Source of the DNA: Salinirubellus salinus
Lineage (GTDB): Archaea; Halobacteriota; Halobacteria; Halobacteriales; Haloarculaceae
DNA: 64,000 nt
NCBI RefSeq assembly: GCF_025231485.1
Contig: NZ_CP104003.1
Span: 1,860,001-1,924,000 of the forward strand
Direction: 5' to 3'
Position numbers and translations under genes: made by a program. The notes under the pieces were generated by a model. That model worked only from the letters and a program-made list of their open reading frames with translations, searched no databases and was not told where the DNA came from. Positions 1 to 7,998 of the stretch are shown piece after piece (the first letter of the stretch is position 1; each line of letters opens with the position of its first letter).

Positions 1-54
1 GTCACCGACAATCTCGTTTTGGTATTCTGAGCGTGTGAGGTACGGGTTGGTCAT
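1..54 (-). CDS. Start of an unidentified gene, cut by the left edge of the window
   Basis: The minus strand reads an open frame of 18 codons from an ATG at 54-52 to the window edge, beginning MTNPYLTRSEYQNEI. An A/T-rich box (minus strand GTTTTA, about 79-88) lies about 29 bases before the start, the spacing of a haloarchaeal leaderless promoter. Too little is visible to assign a function. It diverges from the coiled-coil gene that follows. Confidence 0.4.
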   Translation of the reverse strand, partial: MTNPYLTRSEYQNEIVGD

Positions 55-165
55 GCGTTAATCGTGGTGTGATTGTACGGTAAAACTGTGGATTTCGTGG
101 GTGGCTGAACGGTGGGGGAGTATTGTGACGGGTTTGAGTTTGAGGTTGGGCCGGGTGATGAGGAG

Positions 166-324
166 ATGAGTGTGCAGGAGCGGGTGACAAGGTTGGAGCA
201 ACAGGTGGAACGTATATGGGAGAACATTGCGAGGATGCGTGGGGACTTGCGGACGGTAAGGGACTTGGAGGAGCAGGTGGAAGTGTTGGAGGAAGAGTTG
301 GAGGGCCGGGCGGGGGCCGTGTGA
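166..324 (+). CDS. Small coiled-coil protein
   Basis: A 52-residue acidic protein beginning MSVQERVTRLEQQ, made almost entirely of heptad-like repeats (leucine, valine and isoleucine every three to four residues), so it probably forms a helical coiled-coil oligomer. The frame is open further upstream to a GTG at 112, which would give 70 residues; I prefer the ATG because the extension is low-complexity, but neither start has a clear promoter. It resembles small coiled-coil proteins common in haloarchaeal plasmids and viruses. No specific function can be given. Confidence 0.5.
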   Translation: MSVQERVTRLEQQVERIWENIARMRGDLRTVRDLEEQVEVLEEELEGRAGAV

Positions 325-382
325 AGAGGATTTTATCCGGTGTGACTACCGGGGGTTGAGTCGGTTATTCGCGTGATGTTAG

Positions 383-409
383 CCTTGCGTGCTCGAACAA
401 GGTTTAAAT
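383..409 (+). promoter_or_regulatory. Operator A copy 1 with TATA box
   Basis: CCTTGCGTGCTCGAACAAGG (383-402) runs straight into a TATA-like TTTAAAT (403-409) ahead of the ATG at 427. The same 20-bp inverted repeat abuts TATA boxes at 22,044, 31,122 and 32,053. The operator covers the BRE position, so a bound protein would be expected to exclude TFB/TBP. Confidence 0.7.
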
Positions 410-426
410 GGGTACGGTGTTAAGTT

Positions 427-819
427 ATGACAACGACAATAACAATGTCTAGTAAAAACCAAGCATCACTATCCGACTGGAATCAGCCAGATTCAGGAGG
501 TGACACAGACGAACAGCAGAATGAACAACCAGTCGCGTTCACCGACTACTCAGAAACCGGTGACACCGACGTGGAAACAGTTTGTCGTCATTGTGGGCGT
601 GAGGCCATGCACGACTCAGCACGGATTCTGACGCCTGACACGGGACGTTACGCTGGTGAATTACACGGGTGCTACGCTTGCAGGACGCAAGAGGAGATCG
701 ACTCTTACGCCGGGATGCCCGGCCCGCACTCAGGCGCAAATTCGGAGAACGCTCGCGCAGACACTTATGAAGGCAGTCGGATGCACAAAGGAGCCACGGA
801 GGTGGCGGGTGATGATTAA
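427..819 (+). CDS. Zinc-finger protein, 130 residues
   Basis: Acidic protein with a Ser/Thr/Gln-rich N-terminal half and one probable zinc site: CRHC at about residues 54-57 and CYAC at about 82-85. The TAATG junction at 817-821 overlaps its stop with the start of the next gene, so the two are translationally coupled. It is preceded by operator A and a TATA box about 21 bases before the ATG, so it probably belongs to the A regulon with the genes at 21,531, 30,126 and 31,156. The fold could be a DNA-binding or protein-binding zinc ribbon; the sequence does not decide. Confidence 0.7.
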   Translation: MTTTITMSSKNQASLSDWNQPDSGGDTDEQQNEQPVAFTDYSETGDTDVETVCRHCGREAMHDSARILTPDTGRYAGELHGCYACRTQEEIDSYAGMPGPHSGANSENARADTYEGSRMHKGATEVAGDD

Positions 820-1508
820 TGTCGTCTACGGAGTCTGGTGGCGAACCGTCAGTTCGGCCACTTTCTGAGGTGCTGGATTCCCGGGTGCCGCTTGACGTTT
901 ACTGTCCAGAAGTCGAACTGACTGAAGGTGAACTCGACGCAATCGAGAAACTTGCTTACGGGCGAAACGATACCGGCTACAACCAACGAGGGGGTGGTAC
1001 GGTGTACGGCTCGCAGGAGATGGGTAACCGTTCGCGTGGGATTCATCAAACCGGACTACTCGGGGAAGCGTTGGTAGCGAAGTATTACAACGGCAACATC
1101 GATGGAATCGACAAGACTCTCACTTGGACCGGTGACGATGGCGTGGATATAGTGTTTGAGCGCGAAGACCGTGACATAGCCGTAGATGTGAAAACCGTGG
1201 ACTGGGGCTTCGAGAAGGGTAGTGTCCCGTATCTCAAGGTTAAGGCCTCCAAGTTTAACGCTCAAGAAGTTGACCTGTATATTCTCGTCGAAAAGACGGG
1301 TAAGCAGTCGGGCCGAATCATTGGCCACATCGAGCCGGAAGACCTCGTGGAGCAGGGGTACAAGTTGGAGCGCGGGGAGGACATCGAGGACCACCCTGAC
1401 TTTGACGCTGAGCAGTACGAGGGACGCACGTCGTTTGCTGGGTACGTGACTAATCTGGTTGCTGATCCGGCGCTTCTGACGCTTGCGAAGCCCGCTGACG
1501 AGTTGTAG
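819..1508 (+). CDS. PD-(D/E)XK superfamily nuclease-like protein
   Basis: A 229-residue protein with the layout of a restriction/Holliday-resolvase-type nuclease: a helix with GLLGEALVAKYY (about 74-85; the Glu is the conserved first acidic residue), then GDDGVDIVFE (about 106-115; the Asp is the metal ligand), then IAVDVKTVDW (about 121-130; the D-V-K matching the (D/E)XK lysine motif). It overlaps the upstream zinc-finger gene by one base. Likely roles are processing of element DNA (resolution, repair) or a restriction-like activity. The assignment rests on motif order only; family membership needs profile searching. Confidence 0.65.
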   Translation: MSSTESGGEPSVRPLSEVLDSRVPLDVYCPEVELTEGELDAIEKLAYGRNDTGYNQRGGGTVYGSQEMGNRSRGIHQTGLLGEALVAKYYNGNIDGIDKTLTWTGDDGVDIVFEREDRDIAVDVKTVDWGFEKGSVPYLKVKASKFNAQEVDLYILVEKTGKQSGRIIGHIEPEDLVEQGYKLERGEDIEDHPDFDAEQYEGRTSFAGYVTNLVADPALLTLAKPADEL

Positions 1509-1559
1509 AGCGGTTTGGGGTTCTTTCGGATTTTTCTAATTCCGCATAAGGGAGAGTCA

Positions 1560-1590
1560 TTTAAACCGGCTGATACCTGATATTTTGGTA
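1560..1590 (+). promoter_or_regulatory. Promoter of the structural operon with operator B copy 1
   Basis: TTTAAA at 1560-1565 is followed by TGATACCTGATATTTTGGTA (1571-1590), whose TACC/GGTA ends are inverted. The stretch GGAGAGTC-TTTAAA-GGC-TGATACCTGAT is nearly identical, in opposite orientation, to the promoter at 20,753-20,786, so the two divergently placed operons probably share a regulator. Expected transcription start is near 1590, leaving a leader of about 95 bases before the ATG at 1686. Confidence 0.7.
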
Positions 1591-1622
1591 AGGACAAGTA
1601 GTCCATAGAAGCCTCCCTAACC

Positions 1623-1655
1623 GTCGCGGACGAGTTGACTCGTTGACTCCGCGAC
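1623..1655 (+). other. Long hairpin in the 5' leader of the structural operon
   Basis: GTCGCGGA (1623-1630) pairs with TCCGCGAC (1648-1655), and inside it CGAG pairs with CTCG, giving a nested stem in the leader between promoter B1 and the ATG at 1686. A smaller hairpin GGAC-AAGTA-GTCC lies just upstream. It could be an RNA element or a DNA-binding palindrome. Confidence 0.5.
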
Positions 1656-1685
1656 TGCCCCCTCTGACGAGTCACATCTGCAACT

Positions 1686-2306
1686 ATGCACTCAACAGCA
1701 GCCGCTCAAACCGATGGTGAACTGACTCATGACTGCGAAGACTGCGAAGAATGCCATCTATGTGATTGGGATTCTCGGTGTCAATCCTGTACGACTTGCG
1801 AGTCGTGTGAGTGTCCGTCTGAAGACGCTAACACGGTGTTACAATGGTTTGAGCGTAGGCGTGAGATATGTATCAACTGCTTCAGGATACAACGGTACGG
1901 GCAGACTGAGCGCGGTCACGTCGAAGACGAAACCGGGCACTTGTATTCGGATTTGTTCCACAGTGAGTGTGGTGTTGGAAGTCAAAGCCCGGCCACCGTT
2001 CACCGTGGGTGGGGGCCGGGAGAAGACCCGCTACCACTCTCCGGGAGTGGTTCAGAAAAGGGTCTCACGGATGTGTTGAACGCGCTTCTTCGACTTCTTG
2101 AGTTGCTGTATATTCCTCACAATCGGGAGACCGCGTTCGACGAATTGCGTGAGCGGAAGTCTTCTGATTCGTGGTCTCGTCGGGATCGGGATTGTCTGCT
2201 TCACGCTTTGGATGCGGGAGTGGACGTGGATTGGTTCACGACACAAGTCGAGGATTTTGATTGGTTGGAGAAGGTGGCGTCGTTGTCGTTCGCTCGTTCG
2301 GAGTAG
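1686..2306 (+). CDS. Cysteine-rich protein, first gene of the structural operon
   Basis: A 206-residue protein with about ten cysteines in its first 45 residues, arranged as repeated CxxC pairs (for example CEDCEECHLC, CQSCTTCESCEC), and another CINC at about 62-65. This points to two or more zinc sites in tandem. The C-terminal half is a soluble, helical, acidic domain with no signal peptide or membrane segment. Its last codons and stop form the 5' strand of tRNA-like element (a). A regulator or assembly factor for the downstream surface proteins is conceivable, but no family is recognised. Confidence 0.65.
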   Translation: MHSTAAAQTDGELTHDCEDCEECHLCDWDSRCQSCTTCESCECPSEDANTVLQWFERRREICINCFRIQRYGQTERGHVEDETGHLYSDLFHSECGVGSQSPATVHRGWGPGEDPLPLSGSGSEKGLTDVLNALLRLLELLYIPHNRETAFDELRERKSSDSWSRRDRDCLLHALDAGVDVDWFTTQVEDFDWLEKVASLSFARSE

Positions 2307-2331
2307 CCCGAGTTCGACTCTCGGGACGAGC
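2292..2331 (+). ncRNA. tRNA-like minihelix (a): acceptor-like stem plus T-arm
   Basis: GCTCGTT (2292-2298) pairs with GACGAGC (2325-2331; six Watson-Crick pairs and one G-T). Between them CCGAG-TTCGACT-CTCGG (2308-2324) is a perfect T-arm. The 5' strand lies in the last codons of the upstream gene. The bases after it, TTGG, do not encode CCA. One of six such elements in this operon. Confidence 0.6.
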
Positions 2332-2333
2332 TT

Positions 2334-2349
2334 GGGGCCACAAGGCCCC
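2334..2349 (+). other. Hairpin next to minihelix (a)
   Basis: GGGGCC-ACAA-GGCCCC, a perfect 6-bp stem with a 4-base loop, three bases after the minihelix. No T-rich tract follows, so it is not a classical terminator. Comparable GGCC-type hairpins accompany minihelices (d) and (e). Confidence 0.55.
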
Positions 2350-2517
2350 GTTGGTTGTATAGTCTGATGGCATTCGGTTCTGTCTGTTCGACAGAGAGGG
2401 TAATACAGAATCTGCGTGTTTGCGGGGGTTCTGGGCGACGCTTGTCTACTTTGTCGCCTCTACTCATTCGGTTTCATTGGTTTGTTTTGAGCATCCCGGG
2501 TTTGGGGTGCTCATTCT
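2350..2517 (+). other. Non-coding, structured stretch ahead of the large surface-protein gene
   Basis: No convincing gene. TCTGT-CTGTTCG-ACAGA (2379-2395) is a 5-bp stem with a 7-base loop reminiscent of an anticodon arm. GAGCATCCC/GGGGTGCTC (about 2490-2513, loop GGGTTT) is a 9-bp hairpin including one G-T pair, directly before minihelix (b). Probably part of the operon transcript. Confidence 0.45.
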
Positions 2518-2561
2518 ACCCGTTTCTGGTTGTGTTCTCGGGTTCGATTCCCGGGGCGGGT
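2518..2561 (+). ncRNA. tRNA-like minihelix (b)
   Basis: ACCCGTT (2518-2524) pairs with GGCGGGT (2555-2561) with two G-T pairs. A 13-base linker is followed by the T-arm TCGGG-TTCGATT-CCCGG (2538-2554). The next bases are ATCC, not CCA. The 7/13/5-7-5/7 layout is identical to element (d). The surface-protein ATG is 73 bases downstream. Confidence 0.65.
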
Positions 2562-2593
2562 ATCCCACATCTTAGTGGGTCACATGTGGCCCC

Positions 2594-2621
2594 TGTCACC
2601 GGGTCTGCGGTTCAGGTGACA
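2594..2621 (+). other. Hairpin before the surface-protein gene
   Basis: TGTCACC (2594-2600) pairs with GGTGACA (2615-2621) around a 14-base loop, 13 bases before the ATG at 2635. A smaller stem CCCAC/GTGGG (2564-2579) lies between it and minihelix (b). Either could influence translation start. Confidence 0.45.
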
Positions 2622-2634
2622 CACACACATAATC

Positions 2635-5600
2635 ATGATTGACAAAATCACATCGAAACTGGAGTCGAATCCCCGGCTCCAACTCGTGCTCATCATGCTT
2701 TTCGTCTTCACCGGAAAGCTGATGGACACGGCCACGACATACCTGTTCTGGGGTGCTGAAACCCCTACTGGGCAAGTCATGGAGGAGCAGTCCTCCATCG
2801 TCGTTTCCCGTGTCGCTGAGTACGGATTACAGACAGGGATTGGAGTATGGACACTAGAACAACTTACAATCGGTATCGGAGCCACGCTGCTCGCGTACGC
2901 GCTCATCCGTGTAGCCACTCAGCGTAGTGACTACGCCGTTCTTGGAGCAGGAGTCGTTGGCGGCGTCATGGGTGGAATTTCGGCTTATGCCGCGATGTCG
3001 AACATCGGTTACTACACCGGTGCCGATCTCGTCCCAGTCAGTATTTACGGGACAGTCAACCCGTCAGTAGCCGCTGTATGGGCATTTGGTCTCGGTGTTC
3101 TCGGGTTGATCCTGATTCGTCCAGACCCACGCCCGTACGTGCGTATGATTCCACGTCCGTCGCAACAGACTGTGAGCGCGGTGTTCGCAGTCATGATGGT
3201 CACATCTGGGTTCGTCGGAATGGTTAACTTCGGTGGTGATTATAGTCCCGTTGAAAAGGTTGCAGCTGCCCCTACCATAGTGGATGATTTCGAGGAGGGG
3301 AATGGGCACTTCCTTGAAAGTAGTAGTGCGACTGATGTGCAGCAAAACAAAGTTTATCAAGGAGACTACGCACTCGAAACAAGTGGTGGGACCGGGACTG
3401 TGTTCGACGACTCCGTGAGCGCGTCATACTCACAGTTTTCGGGGTCTTTTCGCGCAAGCACACAACCCGTGAACGGCTATTACTCAGGCCTCACGATAGA
3501 AGGGGGTAGCGGGATGATTGGGCGGGTCATCATACATCCGGATACTGGAAAGTGGGCGTACCCCGATCCTAACTCGGCTCAGTACATCAACATGAGTGAC
3601 GCGCAGGCTGAAATCGGTGCATGGCATCGAATCAAGTTCGTGAACATCGATTACACGGCTGAAACGTACGATATTGTCGTCGAGGATAAAACCGGTGCTG
3701 TTGTAGCGTCCGCGTCAAGTGTTGGATTCGAAACATCAGCGAGTCAAATCACACAAGTCAATTATGGACGTGACGCCGCGGGACCAATGTATTATGACTC
3801 AATAACCGCCGATGGGTACACATTCACCGAGTCTGTCAGCGGGACGGTCAGGGATCAGTCTGGTGCTCCTGTCGCTAATGCGACGGTGCAGGTGACTGGT
3901 GTCAGTTCTGCGGTGTCGAACCAGCAGTCGGAGATTGATTCGATTACGAACCCGGTCCCGTCGAGTTGGGATGCGTCTCGTGCGTTGACGGGTGATGGTG
4001 GCGTCCTCTCGACTGGTGCTTCTGATGGGGCTGCCGTCCCATTGATGTATTCTCCTGAAGAAGTCGGTGAAGGAATCTGGGTCACATCGACACCGGACCT
4101 TAGCGATCCTGACCTGAAATCTGAGGACGGGGAGACGAAGGTTGCGCTTTTGGCCGTTGACCCGACAGCGGGTGACGGCATATTCGAGAATGAGCACAAC
4201 CAGCAAGTGCCGGGTAAAGTAATCGATGACGCGAACATCACGCTAACGAAACTCACTCCGTCCGGTGAAGCAGCAAGTAGTCAGACGTATGAAGTCAAGG
4301 AACACGGTGACGACGGTGGGTTCGGTGACCCAAGCAAACTGCCTTACGCGGTTGCTACGGTGACCCCGGGTTACTACCAGATGGACGTGTCCAGCGAGGA
4401 CAAGTCCATCACGTACACCGTTCGTATTGGTGAGCGTGGACAAATCGTGTCCGCTGTATTGACCGACCTTCAGACGCAGTCTGGTCAGGTCAGTCAACGC
4501 GCACAAGACGTGCGCTCTAAGGTGTCTGGTGGTACGCTGTCCACGGTCACCGTTCAGACTGACGCCAATGGTCAGTTCACGGCTGACGTGGGTCAAGACT
4601 TCACGTTCGTGTCGGTTCAAGCCTACAAGTACGGTGGATTGCTGAACGGAAACTACGAGAATGTGAGCGCGACAAGCGTTGATAACCGCTCGATTCAGGA
4701 GGCGGAAGAACTGATGCGTCAGCAGGATTACAAGGGTAGTGTTGCGCTCCCGGCTGGTGTCACGACGACTCAGCCGCCAGCCAGCAACGTCGATGTCAGG
4801 GTCATCTCGGCTCCGTCGCCGTATCAGAACCTCAGCGACTTCCAAGGTAATTACGAGGACTGGCAGGGCTTCTTGAACAATTGGACTGACAGCGAGTTGC
4901 CCGGTGTCATCCAAGACGAGATCGGGGCGTACAACAGCACCGAGTTGCAGGAAATCCGTGGAGAACTGAAGAAGTCGGTTGAAAGTAATGAGGAACTGCG
5001 GCAAGAGTACCGTGACGCGCTCGCAGAAATTCGCAACCAAGACCCACGTCAAATCGATGTTGACCTTGGCGATGAGACGAACGGGTCTGACGCAGAACTC
5101 CGTGAGGAGATCACGGCGCTTCAGCGTTCGATCCAGTCACTCCAATCGCAGGTTGACGCGGAAGACTCTGCTGGTCAGGTCAGCGACGGGCTGGCCGACT
5201 ACTCGGTGACTCTCCCGGCGCTGACTGATGTGAGTAAAGATGATGTTACAGTCCTTGCACACTACTCGGATGGTACGACAGAGATTGTCGGTGAGGAGTA
5301 CGTCAGCGTGGAGGACACGCAACTCTCATCGGGTGAACTTGGTGACACCATTCGAGTCACGGATTACGAGATTAAGCAAGACCCCGCCAATGTGCGGTTT
5401 GAGGTCATTGCTGACACCGACGATGGACTGGTGAAGGAGACTGAAGGAATCAATAATCCGGCGTTTGCTGGTAGCAGGCCCGGTGTCGATTCCATCAGCA
5501 TCAGTAATCTGCATCCTCAGACTGGTTCCAACGTTGTCGTCGGGATGAGTCCTGACGATAGTGCGGTGTTCGGGTCTGTTGACAGCGTGAACGTGATTGC

Positions 5601-6312
5601 TCCTGACGGGTCTACTGTCAGCACGACGGCTGACGGGAACGAGTACACGATTCCTGTTGAGCAGACTGGCACACACCGCGTCGAGATTGTTTACAGCAAC
5701 TCGAACGGTGACCAGTTCCGCGAAGTGTTCCGGTTCGATAGCCGTGATTCCTCGTTCGAGAACTCTCCTTCCGTGCGGCTGAAGGAAGGTAACTCCGGGC
5801 AATATGCTCTGGTGAGCAACATGGACGGCGCAAACGTGGAACGGGAAGCAGGTCAGACAACGGTGTACGCACAATTCGCACGGGGCGATGTGCCGAACCG
5901 AGTCCACCTGTACCCGTCACAAGCGACTGACTCGAACGGCCAAGTCAACGTCGAAATCGTTGAAGGGGCCAGTCAGCAGTCGATTAACAAGCGTGTGGTG
6001 ACTGAAATCCACATGTCACAGTTGTCTGAGGACGCGACTGTGTATCGTTCCAACGGCCAGCCCATCACCACGGAAGGTGTTGGGTATGGTACGATTGAAA
6101 CGTCAGAGAATGGTACTGTCATCACGACGTACACGGACGCTGACGGCACAATATCGCTGGACGTGAACAATGACCCCGGGTTCGTTGAGCGCACACAGTA
6201 CCGTGTGGACTCGTTCATTCAGGGGTTGCCGGTTGACATTCCCGGGCTTAGCATCGGAGGCGTCGCGCTTCTGATTCCGTTCGGGTTGTTCTTCGGGCGA
6301 CGACTCGCATAG
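2635..6312 (+). CDS. Giant membrane-anchored surface (spike/adhesin-like) protein, 1,225 residues
   Basis: About five hydrophobic segments lie in the first 205 residues (near 15-38, 78-95, 100-120, 145-162, 182-202). A concanavalin/LamG-like beta domain follows from about 215 to 398 (starting VDDFEEG). A carboxypeptidase-regulatory-like beta-sandwich begins near 400 (SGTVRDQSGAPVANATVQV). Later parts contain two coiled-coil patches (about 765-800 and 820-850), more beta-rich acidic repeats, many N-x-S/T sites, and a single C-terminal membrane anchor (about 1,203-1,222) ending FFGRRLA. The layout is that of an extracellular stalk protein held at both ends, suitable for a virion spike, vesicle protein or mating adhesin. 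It is followed by an exported subtilisin that might process it. It shows no close match to any halovirus spike that I recognise. Confidence 0.75.
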   Translation: MIDKITSKLESNPRLQLVLIMLFVFTGKLMDTATTYLFWGAETPTGQVMEEQSSIVVSRVAEYGLQTGIGVWTLEQLTIGIGATLLAYALIRVATQRSDYAVLGAGVVGGVMGGISAYAAMSNIGYYTGADLVPVSIYGTVNPSVAAVWAFGLGVLGLILIRPDPRPYVRMIPRPSQQTVSAVFAVMMVTSGFVGMVNFGGDYSPVEKVAAAPTIVDDFEEGNGHFLESSSATDVQQNKVYQGDYALETSGGTGTVFDDSVSASYSQFSGSFRASTQPVNGYYSGLTIEGGSGMIGRVIIHPDTGKWAYPDPNSAQYINMSDAQAEIGAWHRIKFVNIDYTAETYDIVVEDKTGAVVASASSVGFETSASQITQVNYGRDAAGPMYYDSITADGYTFTESVSGTVRDQSGAPVANATVQVTGVSSAVSNQQSEIDSITNPVPSSWDASRALTGDGGVLSTGASDGAAVPLMYSPEEVGEGIWVTSTPDLSDPDLKSEDGETKVALLAVDPTAGDGIFENEHNQQVPGKVIDDANITLTKLTPSGEAASSQTYEVKEHGDDGGFGDPSKLPYAVATVTPGYYQMDVSSEDKSITYTVRIGERGQIVSAVLTDLQTQSGQVSQRAQDVRSKVSGGTLSTVTVQTDANGQFTADVGQDFTFVSVQAYKYGGLLNGNYENVSATSVDNRSIQEAEELMRQQDYKGSVALPAGVTTTQPPASNVDVRVISAPSPYQNLSDFQGNYEDWQGFLNNWTDSELPGVIQDEIGAYNSTELQEIRGELKKSVESNEELRQEYRDALAEIRNQDPRQIDVDLGDETNGSDAELREEITALQRSIQSLQSQVDAEDSAGQVSDGLADYSVTLPALTDVSKDDVTVLAHYSDGTTEIVGEEYVSVEDTQLSSGELGDTIRVTDYEIKQDPANVRFEVIADTDDGLVKETEGINNPAFAGSRPGVDSISISNLHPQTGSNVVVGMSPDDSAVFGSVDSVNVIAPDGSTVSTTADGNEYTIPVEQTGTHRVEIVYSNSNGDQFREVFRFDSRDSSFENSPSVRLKEGNSGQYALVSNMDGANVEREAGQTTVYAQFARGDVPNRVHLYPSQATDSNGQVNVEIVEGASQQSINKRVVTEIHMSQLSEDATVYRSNGQPITTEGVGYGTIETSENGTVITTYTDADGTISLDVNNDPGFVERTQYRVDSFIQGLPVDIPGLSIGGVALLIPFGLFFGRRLA

Positions 6313-6349
6313 ACTACTAACTAACCTTACCGTTATCTGGTGATTCTTA

Positions 6350-6374
6350 CGGTGGTTCGATTCCACCGAGCGGC
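6350..6374 (+). ncRNA. T-arm-like hairpin (c)
   Basis: CGGTGG-TTCGATT-CCACCG (6350-6368) is a perfect 6-bp stem around the T-loop sequence, in the 97-base gap between the surface protein and the subtilisin. The next bases, to 6374, have no clear 5' partner, so an acceptor-like stem is not visible here; CCGT (6330-6333) can pair alternatively with ACGG (6349-6352). A further hairpin AGCAG/CTGCT (6381-6397) precedes the ATG at 6410. Confidence 0.5.
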
Positions 6375-6409
6375 CTTAGAAGCAGAAATAATCTGCTCAA
6401 ACTACAAGC

Positions 6410-7996
6410 ATGACTGACAAGCAAAAACAGAACAACGAGAAGACCGTCTCACGCCGAGACGTACTCAAAGGGGGTGCAGCCCTCGGTGTCGCGGCAACAG
6501 CCGGGACCGGTGTTGTAGCCGCTGACGGCGCGACAGAACTCATCGGTGTCGACGGGTATGTCGGGTACGATGTCCCGGACGAAGTAATCCGGTACAGCGG
6601 TAACCCCGGTATCGGTGTAAAGTACGCGGAAGGCGAATACAGCACGATCAGCGACTGGATTAACGGTTCTGATGACCGGCGAGAAGTGAAGCATCTGTCA
6701 TCGTACCGTATCGTGACGCTGAGCGCCCCAATCAATCACGTCACACACGCGGGTGTTGACCGTGTAATTGGTGACGATCCACTTGAGGCTAAGTCGTACG
6801 TTGAGGGTATCTGGTTCGACGTTCGGATGTCGTTGACAGACCCTATCAGTACGTTGAAAGCCAAGTCAGAGGCTTCTACTCCCCGGTCTCTACTGTATTC
6901 CGGGGCGTTTGACCAGACCGGGGTGGCGTACCGTGACGACGTGCAGCAGAAGACGATGACTGATGCGGTGGCGGCTGTCGGGGCTGACAACGTGACTGCT
7001 GACGGTTCTGGTGTCACGGTGGCCGTGATTGATGACGGTGTGTCGTACACGAGCAACCTGTTCGGCTCACGAGTCACGGCTGCACGGAACTTTATTTCTG
7101 ACACCGAAGTTGACCCATCGGCAACGTCGCCAGCATGGTCAGCAGTTGCGAGCGGTAGTGACCACGGGACGTGGGTTGCGTCAGCAATTCTTGGAAACCC
7201 CACAGACACGACGTACACCGGTGTTGCACCGGCGGCGAACCTGATTATTTGCAAGGCGCTGGACTCGGATGGCGGCTCAACCACCGATATTGCGGAAGCA
7301 ATCCGGTACTCCGCGGATAACGGTGCTGATGTAATAAACATGAGTCTCGGGTCACGGGTTTACAGTCCGGGCATGACTGACGCCATCGAGTACGCCGAAC
7401 AGAACGGTGTCACGGTGGTTAACGTAGCAAGCGGGAACGCACGACAGCAAGGTGTTGGCCGGTTCGTTAACACTCCCGCCGACGTGCCTCTTGACTCCGT
7501 GATGGCTGTCGGAGCCACGAGCGTCTCGACGAATGCTGATGAAGTCAAGTCGGCTTACTTCTCATCGGTTGGTCCTGACCCGTCCGTGGCAGACCTCTCG
7601 GGAGCAGAATCAGCGGGTGAAACCGTTGACATCGCCGCTCCCGGTATGGAGATTGAGGCGCAGATCGATGGTTCGACGAAGACATACAGCGGTACGTCGA
7701 TGGCGACACCGCTCGTGTCTGGTGTTCATGCGCTCGCTCTGAGCGATTCAGCACTATCGACTGAGGAACTGGTGTCCCGTACAGCCGCGACTGCGACACG
7801 TGTCCAGAACGTCGGTGTCACGGAGTGTGGGGCTGGTGTAATCGATGCGGCAGACCTCATCAGTAACACCGAGTCGAGTGACGCCCAAGAAGACGTGCTG
7901 ACGCCTGAAGCGTTGGCTCGTGACGAAGCAAACCGTAGCATGGGCGGGCGATTCGGCTCGCAAATCCGACGGCTTGAACTTCAATTCGGAATCTAA
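6410..7996 (+). CDS. Tat-exported subtilisin-family (S8) serine protease
   Basis: Twin-arginine signal near residues 14-40 (SRRDVLKGGAALGVAA). The catalytic triad is clear: Asp208 in VAVIDDG, His252 in DHGTWVAS, Ser430 in SGTSMATP, with the oxyanion Asn343 in ASGN. The stretch between signal and catalytic domain (about 40-190) fits an inhibitory propeptide. The protein has 528 residues, within the halolysin size range, but no C-terminal anchor is evident. It lies two bases before the next Tat protein and downstream of the giant surface protein, so a role in maturing surface proteins outside the cell is a reasonable guess. Degradation of host envelope proteins is the main alternative. Confidence 0.9.
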   Translation: MTDKQKQNNEKTVSRRDVLKGGAALGVAATAGTGVVAADGATELIGVDGYVGYDVPDEVIRYSGNPGIGVKYAEGEYSTISDWINGSDDRREVKHLSSYRIVTLSAPINHVTHAGVDRVIGDDPLEAKSYVEGIWFDVRMSLTDPISTLKAKSEASTPRSLLYSGAFDQTGVAYRDDVQQKTMTDAVAAVGADNVTADGSGVTVAVIDDGVSYTSNLFGSRVTAARNFISDTEVDPSATSPAWSAVASGSDHGTWVASAILGNPTDTTYTGVAPAANLIICKALDSDGGSTTDIAEAIRYSADNGADVINMSLGSRVYSPGMTDAIEYAEQNGVTVVNVASGNARQQGVGRFVNTPADVPLDSVMAVGATSVSTNADEVKSAYFSSVGPDPSVADLSGAESAGETVDIAAPGMEIEAQIDGSTKTYSGTSMATPLVSGVHALALSDSALSTEELVSRTAATATRVQNVGVTECGAGVIDAADLISNTESSDAQEDVLTPEALARDEANRSMGGRFGSQIRRLELQFGI

Positions 7997-7998
7997 AA

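Noticed and set aside
2350-2460. A complete tRNA gene with an anticodon arm reading GTT
   Set aside because: The 7-base-loop stem at 2379-2395 looks like an anticodon arm, but no matching acceptor stem, acceptable D-stem or T-arm could be placed at the right distances.
4243-5052. 269-codon minus-strand open frame inside the giant surface-protein gene, and a similar one at 9260-9988
   Set aside because: Composition is basic and Val/Leu/Arg-rich, unlike haloarchaeal proteins, and each lies entirely within a well supported gene on the other strand.
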